A stretch of DNA of 64,000 bases from Cardiobacteriaceae bacterium TAE3-ERU3 (lineage in GTDB: Bacteria; Pseudomonadota; Gammaproteobacteria; Cardiobacteriales; Cardiobacteriaceae): assembly GCA_019218315.1 (NCBI GenBank), contig JAHUUI010000003.1:144443-208442 (forward strand), in the 5' to 3' direction. This document shows, one piece after another, positions 16,629 to 26,304 of this stretch (its first letter is position 1; each line of letters begins with the position of its first letter). Both the position numbers and the translations under genes were made by a program. The notes below the pieces were generated by a model, which was not told the origin of the DNA, ran no database searches, and worked only from the letters and a program-made list of their open reading frames with translations.

Positions 16629-18022
16629 GCGTTGTTCTCCTTTTGCGGCATAAATTCACTCAGTACATTACGCATTGCCGCCAGCTTGCGCTCGATTTCA
16701 AGGTATTCATCAGCTGGATTGGAATCGTACACGTTACCGCCACAGGTTTGCGCGTAAGCTTTTTCACCACGCACAAATAGGCTACGGATCGGAATAGCAA
16801 AGATACAGTCGCCGTTAAAGCTGAACTGTCCGACTGCACCGCCATATGGCCCGCGACCATCGGGTTCGAGGCGGTTGATGATTTTCATCGCTTCTACTTT
16901 AGGCGCGCCAGATAACGTGCCAGCAGGGAAATTGGCCGCCAATGCGGTGAACATGTCTTCTTTTGGTGCAAGGATACCGACGATTTCAGAGGAAATATGC
17001 TGCACGTGTGAAAAGCGCTTGATGTCCATCAGGTTACGCACCTTGACCGTGCCAAAGCGTGCTACCCGTCCAATATCATTGCGGTGCAGATCAACCAACA
17101 TATTATGCTCAGCGATTTCTTTCGGATCGTTGAGCAAGGCGCGAGCGAATTGGCGGTCTTCATCGCTGTCTTTACCGCGTTTAGCCGTACCGGCCAGTGG
17201 GAAAGTTTCGAGCTCATCCTGACGCAAACGCAACAGCAGTTCTGGCGACGCACCAATAATCTGCTGTTCGCCAAATTTGACGTAGAACATGTGCGGCGAC
17301 GGATTGACTTCACGCAGGCGGGCATAGATCGGCATTTTGCTGCCGCGAATACGATAATGCGACTTAAAGCCAACTTCACACTGAAAAATCAGCCCTGCTT
17401 TAATATCTTCTTTAACTTGCTCGACTGCTGTTGCATGTTGTTCACGGCTCATACCGTCGCCAAGCCATTCAACCTCAGGGAGTGGATCATCCGGCAATGG
17501 CGATTGCAATAAAGACTCAATCAATGCCATGCGGTTTTCATTGTAGTAGAAGTAGTACAACTCGCCAGTCATCTTATCGTAGGTCAGGCCATCGAGATAT
17601 ACGCCAAATTTAAAAGGCTCAAAATCCTCACTGCTTTTAGCACCAACCGTTGGCTCGAAAAAATTGATCGAGTCATAGCCCGCGTAACCGAACAAACCGC
17701 CAGTGTGTTGGCGCGCCAAAACATGTTGCGGCGTCATTTCACGCAACAATTGATAAGGATTATTCGTCGGGTAATCAACGGTTTCGCCGCTATCACGGTA
17801 AGTAATCGACAGCGTTTTTGCATCTTTGGCAAAAATAATCGCTGCTGGATCAAAGCCAATACCGTGATAACGCGAAATATGGCTTTCCTCACCCAAGGAT
17901 TCCTGCAAAAAACAAGTATCGAAACGTGCTTCAATACGCTTAAACAGCGCAAAAAAATCGATATCCTCGGTAATCTTACGCAGGTGTGGTTTACCTGCAA
18001 TATTTAGTATGTCAGGAATCAT
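16625..18022 (-). CDS. trpE: Anthranilate synthase component I
   Basis: Converts chorismate and ammonia to anthranilate, 465 residues. The chorismate-binding core shows IIGASPELLLRLRQDELET, FPLAGTAKRGKDSDED, LVDLHRNDIGRVARFGTVKV and AGTLSGAPKVEAMKIINRLE, with GPYGGAVGQFSFNGD near the end. The Ala in PLAGT, where PabB enzymes carry Lys, argues for anthranilate rather than aminodeoxychorismate synthase. The N-terminal tryptophan-binding LLES motif is not canonical (FLQES here), so feedback inhibition may differ. It overlaps trpR upstream and trpG downstream by 4 bases each. No trpDCBA genes follow. Confidence 0.92.
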   Translation of the reverse strand: MIPDILNIAGKPHLRKITEDIDFFALFKRIEARFDTCFLQESLGEESHISRYHGIGFDPAAIIFAKDAKTLSITYRDSGETVDYPTNNPYQLLREMTPQHVLARQHTGGLFGYAGYDSINFFEPTVGAKSSEDFEPFKFGVYLDGLTYDKMTGELYYFYYNENRMALIESLLQSPLPDDPLPEVEWLGDGMSREQHATAVEQVKEDIKAGLIFQCEVGFKSHYRIRGSKMPIYARLREVNPSPHMFYVKFGEQQIIGASPELLLRLRQDELETFPLAGTAKRGKDSDEDRQFARALLNDPKEIAEHNMLVDLHRNDIGRVARFGTVKVRNLMDIKRFSHVQHISSEIVGILAPKEDMFTALAANFPAGTLSGAPKVEAMKIINRLEPDGRGPYGGAVGQFSFNGDCIFAIPIRSLFVRGEKAYAQTCGGNVYDSNPADEYLEIERKLAAMRNVLSEFMPQKENNA

Positions 18023-18333
18023 GATTTATCCTTATCGAGATGCTTTTCGAGGTTAATGTGTTGCAAATGCGGCAATAGCTCTGCAATGCTGTGTTGCTGA
18101 TAAGCACGTGCACCACGAGACACCGTTGCAATACCTACACCAAGCTGCTCAGCAATTTCACGCTGGGTATAATCCTGCGCCAGCAAAGTAAAAATACGCA
18201 GGCGATTAGTCAACTCATGTTGCTCGCTATCAGTCAAAAATGCGGTCAACAGTGCCTGCACTTGTACCGGCGTTTCAGCAGTCACAAATATATCAAGCAG
18301 CGCAGCCTGCGCCGCATCTTTAGCATTATTCAT
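18019..18333 (-). CDS. trpR: Trp operon repressor
   Basis: Tryptophan-activated helix-turn-helix repressor, 104 residues, close to the 108 of E. coli. Landmarks are LLTAFLTDSEQHELTNRLRI, LLAQDYTQREIAEQLGVG and the recognition helix IATVSRGARAY. It is the first gene of a trpR-trpE-trpG operon, an arrangement in which the repressor controls its own operon. An operator-like site lies just upstream. Confidence 0.95.
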   Translation of the reverse strand: MNNAKDAAQAALLDIFVTAETPVQVQALLTAFLTDSEQHELTNRLRIFTLLAQDYTQREIAEQLGVGIATVSRGARAYQQHSIAELLPHLQHINLEKHLDKDKS

Positions 18334-18347
18334 GTTACAAATGTTTC

Positions 18348-18375
18348 AATAAACTAGTACACAAGAATATGGCAA
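18348..18375 (-). promoter_or_regulatory. trpREG promoter with overlapping TrpR operator
   Basis: On the minus strand TTGCCA (18375-18370) and TTTATT (18353-18348) are spaced by 16 bases. Between them lies CTTGTGTACTAGTTTATTG. Its GTACTAGTT half matches the trp operator half-site (consensus around GTACTAGTTAACTAGTAC), and the flanking CTTG also matches the reverse complement of CTAGTACGCAAG. The second half-site is degenerate. The site overlaps the -10 element, which suits repression of trpR itself and of trpEG. Confidence 0.65.
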
Positions 18376-18407
18376 AAAAATGTGTCTGTAAAGCTGCATT
18401 TTACAAA

Positions 18408-19373
18408 TCAGGGTTTGCGCGCAACGATCAATACGCGTTTCGGAGGTGGAAGACCTTCTTTTGTCGCCTGATAGTCTGGCTGCATGAAATCATCAAGTGA
18501 GAATCGATCCATCCATGCAGTACGTCGCTGTTCCTCAGCAATAGTTGCTACAGGCTCACTACAATATTCAACTTCTAGCCCCAGTCTCGTCAACCATTGG
18601 CATAGCGCCGCCGGGCTGGGTAAAAACCATACATTGCCCATACCTGCATAACGATCTGGTGGCATATAGACGGTTCGCTCGTCGCCTTCAACGACCAATG
18701 TTTCGACCACCATTTGCCCACCCTTACGCAAGGTTTCACGCAGCTGCCACAAGTGCTGCATTGGGTCACGACGGTGATAGAGTACGCCCATCGACATCGT
18801 AATATCCATATCATTGAGCAAAACATCATCAAGGGTTAGCGGCAAATAGACTATACGCTCAGCCTGATAAAGTTTTTGCAAGGCAAGAAACTGGGCAAAG
18901 TAGTGCCACGAAGGATCAACGCCAACCGTCAATGCAGCACCATCGCCGAGCATACGCAGCATGAAATAGCCATTGCCACAGCCAACATCCAGCACGTGCT
19001 TGCCACTAAAATCAATACCGCTGGCTTTTAGGCGTTCGTATTTGAAATCACTACGCCACTCACAATCAAGATCAATGCCACACGGTGCAAACGGCCCTTT
19101 GCGCCACGGCATTAGTATTTGCAGAGTTTGTTGTAATACCTGTTGTTCATCTACAGACAGGTCTTTTTTGAGCAATGGTGCAGCGCAACTTAGGTCTATA
19201 TCGCCATTCTCACCACTTGGCATATCATCTACTGCAGCCAGCCAGTCGTTAAAATGACCATGACGGCGTTGCCACGCAGTTTCAAGTACCGCTGTAGCTG
19301 TATCATCCAATTTTTCGAGGGAAGTTTTTGCCGCGAGCAACTGCTTCCATTGTTGCAAAGCCAGATTATTCAT
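18408..19373 (-). CDS. cmoB: tRNA U34 carboxymethyltransferase
   Basis: Uses carboxy-S-adenosylmethionine (made by CmoA) to convert 5-hydroxyuridine at wobble position 34 to cmo5U, 321 residues. The N-terminal family region has WKQLLAAK and MPWRKGPFAPCGIDLDCEW. The methyltransferase fold has motif I HVLDVGCGNGYFMLRMLG and the later TMSMGVLYHRRDPMQHL. The gene overlaps cmoA by 4 bases and is the last gene of lipA-cmoA-cmoB. Confidence 0.95.
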   Translation of the reverse strand: MNNLALQQWKQLLAAKTSLEKLDDTATAVLETAWQRRHGHFNDWLAAVDDMPSGENGDIDLSCAAPLLKKDLSVDEQQVLQQTLQILMPWRKGPFAPCGIDLDCEWRSDFKYERLKASGIDFSGKHVLDVGCGNGYFMLRMLGDGAALTVGVDPSWHYFAQFLALQKLYQAERIVYLPLTLDDVLLNDMDITMSMGVLYHRRDPMQHLWQLRETLRKGGQMVVETLVVEGDERTVYMPPDRYAGMGNVWFLPSPAALCQWLTRLGLEVEYCSEPVATIAEEQRRTAWMDRFSLDDFMQPDYQATKEGLPPPKRVLIVARKP

Positions 19374-20083
19374 TTAATCGCGACCCAGCCGCAAAATTGC
19401 AGCGCCTGAAAATAGCGTTCAACGCGACTAAACCCAGCATTGTACAAGCGTGCTTCACTGGCACTGACGCAATCAGTCTGCATGACGTTTTCCAGCGATT
19501 CCCGCTTTTGTGCGATCGCCATATCAGAATAGCCTTGTGCACTTTTGAATGCTTCATGCCACACACGTAAGTCATCGTGTTCGGGGCGGGTTTTCTCACT
19601 AAGCAATAATGCACCACCAGATTGCAGTGCTGCGTAAATACGCTTGAGCAGATCATCACGTAAATCTGGCGCGATGAATTGCAAAGTGAAATTCATCATC
19701 ACCAAATGACACGGCTGCAAATCCAGTTGTAAGATATCACCCTGTGCCACATGGACGTTGCTCATGCCATTACCGGCAACAAACTCACTAAAGCGGTCAA
19801 CCATTGCTGGCGACAAATCCACTGCATCAATACGCACTTCTTCTGGCAAATGCGGGTAAAGTGCAATGGTCGCACCACCCAGCGAGCAGCCAAGATCATA
19901 AACATGACCACCAGCTGGCACAAAGTGCTTACCAACTACCGCCAGCAATTGCAGTAAAGTCGCATAGCCTGGTACGGAACGGTGAATCATATCGGGAAAA
20001 ACCGCCGCTACCCGCTCATCAAAACGAAAATCGACCACGGACTGTGGTCGATCAAAAATATCGTCACGAATAAAGCCAGCCAT
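19370..20083 (-). CDS. cmoA: Carboxy-S-adenosyl-L-methionine synthase
   Basis: Makes carboxy-SAM from SAM and prephenate for CmoB, 237 residues. Family segments are FDERVAAVFPDMIHRSVPGY, motif I VYDLGCSLGGATIALYPHL, VDLSPAMVDRF, and CHLVMMNFTLQFIAPDLR. The start codon shares one base with the lipA stop (TAATG), and its end overlaps cmoB by ATGA, so the three genes form one operon. Confidence 0.95.
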   Translation of the reverse strand: MAGFIRDDIFDRPQSVVDFRFDERVAAVFPDMIHRSVPGYATLLQLLAVVGKHFVPAGGHVYDLGCSLGGATIALYPHLPEEVRIDAVDLSPAMVDRFSEFVAGNGMSNVHVAQGDILQLDLQPCHLVMMNFTLQFIAPDLRDDLLKRIYAALQSGGALLLSEKTRPEHDDLRVWHEAFKSAQGYSDMAIAQKRESLENVMQTDCVSASEARLYNAGFSRVERYFQALQFCGWVAIK

Positions 20084-21117
20084 TACAGCACCGCTTTCGC
20101 CGACATGTCCGCGTGATAAGATGAGCGTACCATAGGGCCTGAGGCAATATGGCTAAAGCCCATTTCCATGCCCTTGACGCGGAAGTCTTCAAATTCTTCC
20201 GGGGTGTAGTAACGCTTGACTGGCAAGTGATGCACACTTGGCTGCAAATACTGGCCAATGGTCAGCATATCGACATTATAACGGCGTAAGTCCGCCATCA
20301 CTTCAAGAATTTCATCGGGCTCTTCGCCAAGCCCTACCATCAAGCCAGACTTGGATAATACTTTCTTACCACAAGCTGCTTTGTAGTCGCGCAACAGTTC
20401 CAGTGATTGCTCGTAGTTCGCACCAGGGCGTGCTTCTTCGTAGAGGCGTGGAATGGTTTCCATATTGTGGTTGAACACATCAGGCGGTGTTTCAACAAGA
20501 ATATCAACCGCTTTAGCGACACGACCACGAAAATCCGGGGTCAAAATTTCAACGGTCATGCGCGGTGCCGCAGCGCGGATTTCGCGAATACAGTCAGCAA
20601 AGTGGCTCGCACCACCGTCAATCAGGTCATCGCGGTCAACAGAGGTAATGACAACATGGTGTAAGCCCATCGCAGCAACTGTCTCGGCAAGGTGTCGTGG
20701 CTCATCCTTATCTAACGGATTAGGACGCCCATGGCCGACATCACAAAACGGACAACGGCGCGTACAGATATCGCCCATGATCATAAATGATGCCGTACCG
20801 TGACGGAAACACTCACCTAAGTTTGGGCAAGAGGCTTCTTCACAGACACTGTGCAGCTTCTGCTCACGCATCACACCCTTGAGGCGCTTAACCTCAGGCC
20901 CACCAGGAAACTGTGCACGAATCCAGCTCGGCTTGCGCAGGCGCTCTTCACCAACATGCTCGACATTAACCGCTATTTGACGGATTTTATCTGCGCCCTT
21001 TTTTTTGACGCCCATCGATTTCGGCTTAGGCCTCTCGCGCCCCTCTACGCGAACCGGAATAGAACCCAATCCGCCACTTTTCCCTGTGGGACGATCTTTG
21101 ACTGTGTTATCGCTCAT
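20083..21117 (-). CDS. lipA: Lipoyl synthase
   Basis: Radical-SAM enzyme that inserts two sulfurs into octanoylated lipoyl domains, 344 residues. The auxiliary cluster cysteines are in [16 protein letters not shown] and the radical-SAM cluster is [15 protein letters not shown]. The conserved C-terminal arginine-serine-SYHA element appears as [18 protein letters not shown]. An N-terminal extension of about 60 residues with many Lys/Arg precedes the conserved domain. lipB is not adjacent. It is the first gene of lipA-cmoA-cmoB. Confidence 0.96.
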   Translation of the reverse strand: MSDNTVKDRPTGKSGGLGSIPVRVEGRERPKPKSMGVKKKGADKIRQIAVNVEHVGEERLRKPSWIRAQFPGGPEVKRLKGVMREQKLHSVCEEASCPNLGECFRHGTASFMIMGDICTRRCPFCDVGHGRPNPLDKDEPRHLAETVAAMGLHHVVITSVDRDDLIDGGASHFADCIREIRAAAPRMTVEILTPDFRGRVAKAVDILVETPPDVFNHNMETIPRLYEEARPGANYEQSLELLRDYKAACGKKVLSKSGLMVGLGEEPDEILEVMADLRRYNVDMLTIGQYLQPSVHHLPVKRYYTPEEFEDFRVKGMEMGFSHIASGPMVRSSYHADMSAKAVL

Positions 21118-21247
21118 GATTCAGCCTTCAAAATTGTATGTTGCCCATTATAAACATATCCGCAAAAGCATACAGCTGAACATCTATCGATATATACATA
21201 TCTATTTTCAACAGTATGCTTAAATCAGGCATTTAGTTAGACAGACT

Positions 21248-22006
21248 TCAACGCTGCAGTAGGGCAAGTAATGCACGTTGCTCGCCGCTATCAAGCTTGC
21301 GGAATTTCCCTGGAGCAAGCGGCTTTGGCAGCTCAACAGTGCCATAGCGTGTACGCTTCAAGCGACTAACCTGACAGCCAACAGCTTCCCACAGGCGACG
21401 CACTTCACGGTTACGCCCTTCGTTTAAAGTGACGCTGTAATAACGATTGTATTGCGTATCGTCATCGTGTGGCGAAAAGAGTGGGATGACATCGTTAAAC
21501 TTGGCAAAGCCGTCTTCGAGCTCCATGCCATTGCGCAGTGCTTCGATCATTTCTTCGGTTACTTCACCGGCTACGCGCACCCAATATTCACGCTCAATAT
21601 TGGCACTCGGATGCATAAGTTTATTCGCAAGCTCACCATCATTGGTGAATAAGATTAGACCAGCCGTATTCATATCCAAACGACCAATACTTACCCAGCG
21701 CCCTTGGCGTAACTTTGGCAAGCTGTGAAACACACTGCGCCGCCCCTGTGGGTCTTTACGCGTGCAAATTTCGCCTACTGGTTTGTTATACATAAGAATT
21801 TGGCGTGGTGCATCTTGATCCGGCGACACACGCAGCGGGCGGTTATCTAAGCTTAAGCGCTCATGACCATTAATTTTTTGCCCCAATTCAGCGGGCTTGC
21901 CATTGACGCGCAAGCGCCCTTCCTTGATCCAGCCTTCAATTTCACGGCGTGAACCGAGACCGCGTGCTGCAAGCCACTTTTGGATGCGTTCGTATTCTTC
22001 TTTCAT
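21248..22006 (-). CDS. rluB: 23S rRNA pseudouridine(2605) synthase RluB
   Basis: RsuA-family pseudouridine synthase, 252 residues. It has an N-terminal S4 RNA-binding domain (RIQKWLAARGLGSRREIEGW) and then the catalytic domain with ILMYNKPVGEICTR, the catalytic Asp in SIGRLDMNTAGLILFTNDG, and LNEGRNREVRRLWEAVG near the C-terminus. RluB rather than RsuA or RluE is favoured by the CTRKDPQGR segment and the long C-terminal SRLKRTRYGTVELP. Neither scpB nor a cysteine synthase gene is adjacent, although scpAB lies about 5 kb away. Confidence 0.9.
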   Translation of the reverse strand: MKEEYERIQKWLAARGLGSRREIEGWIKEGRLRVNGKPAELGQKINGHERLSLDNRPLRVSPDQDAPRQILMYNKPVGEICTRKDPQGRRSVFHSLPKLRQGRWVSIGRLDMNTAGLILFTNDGELANKLMHPSANIEREYWVRVAGEVTEEMIEALRNGMELEDGFAKFNDVIPLFSPHDDDTQYNRYYSVTLNEGRNREVRRLWEAVGCQVSRLKRTRYGTVELPKPLAPGKFRKLDSGEQRALLALLQR

Positions 22007-22114
22007 GGTTTTTCCTGTCGCCTACCCGGCAGACGTTTTGTGTAAGAACGCGGCATTATAACGCTTTAGCGCGTTTTAAGCATTAACACAATGCCTATTC
22101 AAAAGCCAATAACC

Positions 22115-22321
22115 CTATTTATCAATACTGTCTAACGCTTCTTTCTGCTTCGCAAGTGCAGCATTGACAGCATCTTCCGCTTTTTTGGTTGTTTCATCCT
22201 GCATTTTGAGCAAAGGGTTATCAGCACGCTGCTCGGCAGTTGACTCGGCTTTTGTCACTTTTTCATCGTCGCCACAGGCTGATAATCCCAAAACGACGGC
22301 AAGCATCAAAATATATTTCAT
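22115..22321 (-). CDS. Small lipoprotein of unknown function
   Basis: 68-residue protein starting at ATG 22321. MKYILMLAVVLGLSAC gives a short signal peptide with lipobox LSAC, lipidated at Cys16. The mature part is helical, Ala/Lys/Glu-rich (KKAEDAVNAALAKQKEALDS). A longer frame from 22372 exists but would bury the signal peptide, and GGAA lies upstream of ATG 22321. No known family is recognised. Confidence 0.7.
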   Translation of the reverse strand: MKYILMLAVVLGLSACGDDEKVTKAESTAEQRADNPLLKMQDETTKKAEDAVNAALAKQKEALDSIDK

Positions 22322-22456
22322 GGAAACCCATTCCTTTTCTTGATATGACACATCATCGTGTGCTGTTGACAAAGACTTGTCAAGGCATAGAAATGAATGA
22401 CCTTGTCACTTCATTGAATCAGCTACTTTCGCTCAAAAATCGGATGAACCAACCAA

Positions 22457-22473
22457 TGCACCGAATCAGTGCA
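22457..22473 (+). promoter_or_regulatory. NtrC-type binding site upstream of glnK
   Basis: TGCACCGAATCAGTGCA is a perfect TGCAC-N7-GTGCA dyad, the NtrC consensus (compare TGCACCAACATGGTGCA at E. coli glnA). It is extended one base on each side (A/T). It lies about 135 bases upstream of the expected transcription start, the normal range for an enhancer, in the long leader before glnK-amtB. Confidence 0.75.
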
Positions 22474-22547
22474 TTTAATTACCCATATCGCACAACTAAC
22501 GATCATATTTTGCACATCAGAATAAAAAGATTTTTTAACTCATTTAA

Positions 22548-22988
<441 letters not shown>

Positions 22989-23004
22989 ATTAAGGGAACC
23001 CATC

Positions 23005-24264
23005 ATGAACGACATTCTTGAACTGCGCTTTGCACTTGATACTTTTTATCTGCTTATTTGTGGCGCTCTGGTGCTGTGGATGGCGGCGGGCTTTACCATG
23101 CTCGAAGCCGGTTTGGTACGCGCCAAAAATACCACAGAGATACTGACCAAAAATATTGGGCTATTTTGCATAGCCTGCTTGATGTACTACCTTTCTGGCT
23201 ATGCCATCATGTACCCTGCTAATGCCAGCAATGCTTATTGGCCCGGATTCGCTACGCTTATTCCGAGCAACCTTGCCAGCGGTGAATGGCTCGCGCAAGC
23301 CGAACGCGGTGAAACCAGCCTTTCTTACGCCAATATGGCGGACTTCTTCTTTCAGGTTGTCTTTGTCGCTACTGCGATGTCAGTTGTCTCCGGTGCTGTT
23401 GCCGAGCGTATGAAATTATGGGCATTCTTTACCTTTTCAGTTGTCATGTGTGGCTTGATCTACCCTATTCAAGGTTTTTGGAAATGGGGTGGCGGCTTTT
23501 TGGATCAAGCCGGATTCGTTGACTTTGCAGGCTCGGGCATTGTGCATCTTTGTGGTGCAAGTGCAGCGCTCGCCGGCATCATCACCCTCGGTCCGCGTAT
23601 GGGTAAATACAGCAAAAATGGCCGTATCAATGCGATTCCCGGTGCCAATCTGCCGCTGGCTGCATTAGGTACAATCATCCTCTGGTTCGGCTGGCTTGGC
23701 TTTAATGGTGGCTCAGAACTGGCCATTTCAAATATTGATGAAGCCAATACAGTCGCACTGGTTTTCGTCAATACAACGCTTGCCGCTGCAGCTGGCGGTA
23801 TCGCCGCAACCTTGACCGCCCAGCTCGTTTTGAAGAAGCCGGATCTGACCATGTTACTCAACGGGGTACTCGGCGGGTTGGTTTCCATCACTGCGGCACC
23901 AGACAGCCCTGCACCATGGCTGGCAATTGTGATTGGGATTATTGGCGGTGTACTGGTGGTCCTGGCTGTACTCGCTATCGACCGCATCAAGCTTGATGAT
24001 CCTGTCGGTGCATTATCAGTACACGGTGTCTGTGGCATTTGGGGATTGCTTGCCGTTCCACTCAGTCAGGCTGATGCCAGCTTTAGCGTGCAGTTACTCG
24101 GTATTGGATCTATTGCTGGATTTGTCTTCTTCACCAGCCTGATTTGCTGGCTGATACTCAAAGTGACTGTCGGTATCCGTGTTGCCGAGCAAGTCGAATA
24201 CGACGGGCTGGACCTACACGAGTGCGGTATGCATGCTTATCCTGAGTTTATGCACAAAGCTTAA
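23005..24264 (+). CDS. amtB: Ammonium transporter
   Basis: Trimeric ammonium channel, 419 residues with about eleven membrane helices. Family motifs are AAGFTMLEAGLVRAKN, DFFFQVVFVATAMSVVSGAVAERM (split), GFVDFAGSGIVHLCGASAAL (the first conserved pore His), LGWLGFNGGSEL and DPVGALSVHGVCGIWG (the second pore His). It starts at ATG 23005 after AAGGGAACC, 16 bases behind glnK. An 80-residue upstream extension in the same frame overlaps glnK and is not real. Confidence 0.95.
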   Translation: MNDILELRFALDTFYLLICGALVLWMAAGFTMLEAGLVRAKNTTEILTKNIGLFCIACLMYYLSGYAIMYPANASNAYWPGFATLIPSNLASGEWLAQAERGETSLSYANMADFFFQVVFVATAMSVVSGAVAERMKLWAFFTFSVVMCGLIYPIQGFWKWGGGFLDQAGFVDFAGSGIVHLCGASAALAGIITLGPRMGKYSKNGRINAIPGANLPLAALGTIILWFGWLGFNGGSELAISNIDEANTVALVFVNTTLAAAAGGIAATLTAQLVLKKPDLTMLLNGVLGGLVSITAAPDSPAPWLAIVIGIIGGVLVVLAVLAIDRIKLDDPVGALSVHGVCGIWGLLAVPLSQADASFSVQLLGIGSIAGFVFFTSLICWLILKVTVGIRVAEQVEYDGLDLHECGMHAYPEFMHKA

Positions 24265-24284
24265 AGTTCAATCTGTACTGTACA

Positions 24285-24317
24285 AAAGATAACCCGGCAC
24301 CATGCCGGGTTATCTTT
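24285..24317. terminator. Bidirectional terminator between amtB and phnD
   Basis: AAAGATAACCCGGCA (24285-24299), loop CCA, and TGCCGGGTTATCTTT (24303-24317) form a perfect 15-bp stem. It sits between the convergent amtB and phosphonate ABC genes. Confidence 0.85.
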
Positions 24318-24370
24318 CTAAAATAGAATGATGTGATCAAAAGTCATGACCTCATCAGCCCAAACCTTAA

Positions 24371-25354
24371 TTAACTGGACTGCTTCTCTTTATTCGCCAA
24401 CTTTGCATCAAGCTCTTTTAAGGTCGCTTCATACTCAGCCATTTTTTTCGCTTTTTCTTCTGCAGAAACCGTGTCGTCATTCTTGAGGTTGCTCATGTCT
24501 TTAAACACAGCAAGCTGACGGATTGGAATCAGTTGATCGTTATCTGACGTCTGGAATGGCGCCCACTCCAAGCCCAACAATACTTCTTTTTCCTGTTCGT
24601 CTTGCGTGCCGTAGTTGAGGAAGAAGTTTCTGACTTTTTCCTTGGTTTCATCGTCCAGATCTTTATTCCACACAATTGGATCACCAGGAATCAGCGGCGA
24701 TTTCCATAATACCTTGATCAATTCAGCTTTCTCTGGTGCGGTTGCCTTCAGGCGTGCCAAGCTTTCAGTGTTGTTGGTCGCCACGTCAACTTGCTTGTTG
24801 GCAACCGAAAGAAGATTTGCTTCGTGGTTAGCATTCATGCTGCGCTTGAAGTCGGATGGGTCGATGTTGTTGAGTGCAAACACATAATAAGCAGGCACCA
24901 AATAACCAGATGTTGAGTTCGGGTCACCGTTACCGAAGGTTAGCTCTGCACGGTGCTCAATCATATCTTCAAGGCTGTTGAGCGGGCTGTCCTTGTGCGC
25001 CACGATCAACGACCAGTAGCCTGGCGAACCATCAGCGGCAACCGTCTGGGCAAAAATTTCTCCATTAGCACGGTCGACCGCTTCCATCGCTGATTTGTTG
25101 CCATACCACGCGATGTCGACCTTCCCAAAACGCATGCCTTCGATAATACCGGCGTAATCCGTGGCAAAAAATGGCTTTACTTCCATACCGAGCTGCTCGG
25201 ACATATCCTCAAGAAAAGGCGTCCAAACTGTTTTGAGATTACTGGAAGATTCCGTTGAAATAATGCCGAAATTCAGTTCTTCAGCCGATACTACGCTGCT
25301 AAACGTCAATGCCGAAGCGACAACTACCGCCAGTTTTTTAACCATGCTTTTCAT
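24371..25354 (-). CDS. phnD: Phosphonate/phosphite-type ABC transporter substrate-binding protein
   Basis: Periplasmic binding protein of the PhnD family, 327 residues with a Sec signal peptide (MKSMVKKLAVVVASALTFSS). Landmarks are LNFGIISTESSSNLKTVW, FFATDYAGIIEGMRFGKVD, IAWYGNKSAMEA and GNGDPNSTSGYLVPAYY. ATG 25354 follows GGAG; an upstream in-frame TTG (25363) has no such site. It is the last gene of phnC-phnE-phnD. No C-P lyase or phosphonatase genes are in the window, so the true ligand (phosphonate, phosphite or phosphate ester) is open. Confidence 0.88.
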   Translation of the reverse strand: MKSMVKKLAVVVASALTFSSVVSAEELNFGIISTESSSNLKTVWTPFLEDMSEQLGMEVKPFFATDYAGIIEGMRFGKVDIAWYGNKSAMEAVDRANGEIFAQTVAADGSPGYWSLIVAHKDSPLNSLEDMIEHRAELTFGNGDPNSTSGYLVPAYYVFALNNIDPSDFKRSMNANHEANLLSVANKQVDVATNNTESLARLKATAPEKAELIKVLWKSPLIPGDPIVWNKDLDDETKEKVRNFFLNYGTQDEQEKEVLLGLEWAPFQTSDNDQLIPIRQLAVFKDMSNLKNDDTVSAEEKAKKMAEYEATLKELDAKLANKEKQSS

Positions 25355-25442
25355 AAATAACAACTCCTGAGATAAAACAAAAGTGACTCGATAAAAACAC
25401 TTCCAGCAGAATCATTTGTGTATTCAATCTACTGTCAGTAAC

Positions 25443-26300
25443 CTAGATAAACCGCTTGCGTAAATACTGCGAGACAAAATCAAGCAAAATGACCGTGACC
25501 ACAATAAAAATCATGATGGCGCACGTCTGTGCATACTGGAAACTGCGAATGGCTTCATAAAGCACCATGCCAATGCCACCCGCACCGACAATGCCGAGGA
25601 TCGTTGCTGAGCGCACATTGGACTCAAAGCGATAGAGTGAATAAGACACCCAAAGAGGCATAATCTGCGGAATAACCCCATAAATGATTTCTTCGATCTT
25701 GTTTGCACCTGTTGCGCGAATGCCCTCAACCGGTCCGTCCTCAATCGCTTCCACTGCTTCGGAAAACAGCTTGGCCAACACACCGGTAGTATGGATAAAG
25801 ATCGCCATCACCCCGGCAAATGGCCCTAGCCCAACTGCGACGACAAACAGCATCGCAAAGACGATCTCATTAATCGCACGAAACGCGTCCATCAAGCGGC
25901 GTGTTGGCTGCACAACCCACCACGGTGCAATATTTTCCGAACTCATTAAGCCCAGAGGAATAGAAAAGACGATGGCCAAAGCCGTTCCCCACAAAGCCAA
26001 CTTGATGGTTATAATCATTTCTTCGAGGTAAAGCTTCCAGTAGCGAAAATCAGGGGGAAAAAATTCGCTCAAGTATTCGCCCATATTATTGCGGTCGGTC
26101 CACAGCATTGGCAGGCGATTCATTTCCGCTCCGTGCCACGCCCACATCAATGCCACGGCAACCAAACCCAGAGCAAGAAAATCCAACCAGCGCTTTCTTT
26201 GCAATTCTGGCGGTAATTTTATGGATTCGTGGGTGAGATTACGTGCGGCTGCGTTAAGCGTCGTCGTTTCGGTAGTCATCAGGTAATCATTCCTGTTCAT
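25443..26300 (-). CDS. phnE: Phosphonate-type ABC transporter permease
   Basis: 285-residue inner-membrane permease. It has an N-terminal helix ([17 protein letters not shown]) and five more. The transport domain includes [37 protein letters not shown] and the coupling region [23 protein letters not shown] 26300 lies 4 bases after the phnC stop. An in-frame ATG at 26279 is the alternative and has an AGGA at longer spacing. It is the only permease in the cluster, so the transporter would be a homodimer, unlike systems with PhnE1/E2. Confidence 0.88.
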   Translation of the reverse strand: MNRNDYLMTTETTTLNAAARNLTHESIKLPPELQRKRWLDFLALGLVAVALMWAWHGAEMNRLPMLWTDRNNMGEYLSEFFPPDFRYWKLYLEEMIITIKLALWGTALAIVFSIPLGLMSSENIAPWWVVQPTRRLMDAFRAINEIVFAMLFVVAVGLGPFAGVMAIFIHTTGVLAKLFSEAVEAIEDGPVEGIRATGANKIEEIIYGVIPQIMPLWVSYSLYRFESNVRSATILGIVGAGGIGMVLYEAIRSFQYAQTCAIMIFIVVTVILLDFVSQYLRKRFI

Positions 26301-26304
26301 CGTA

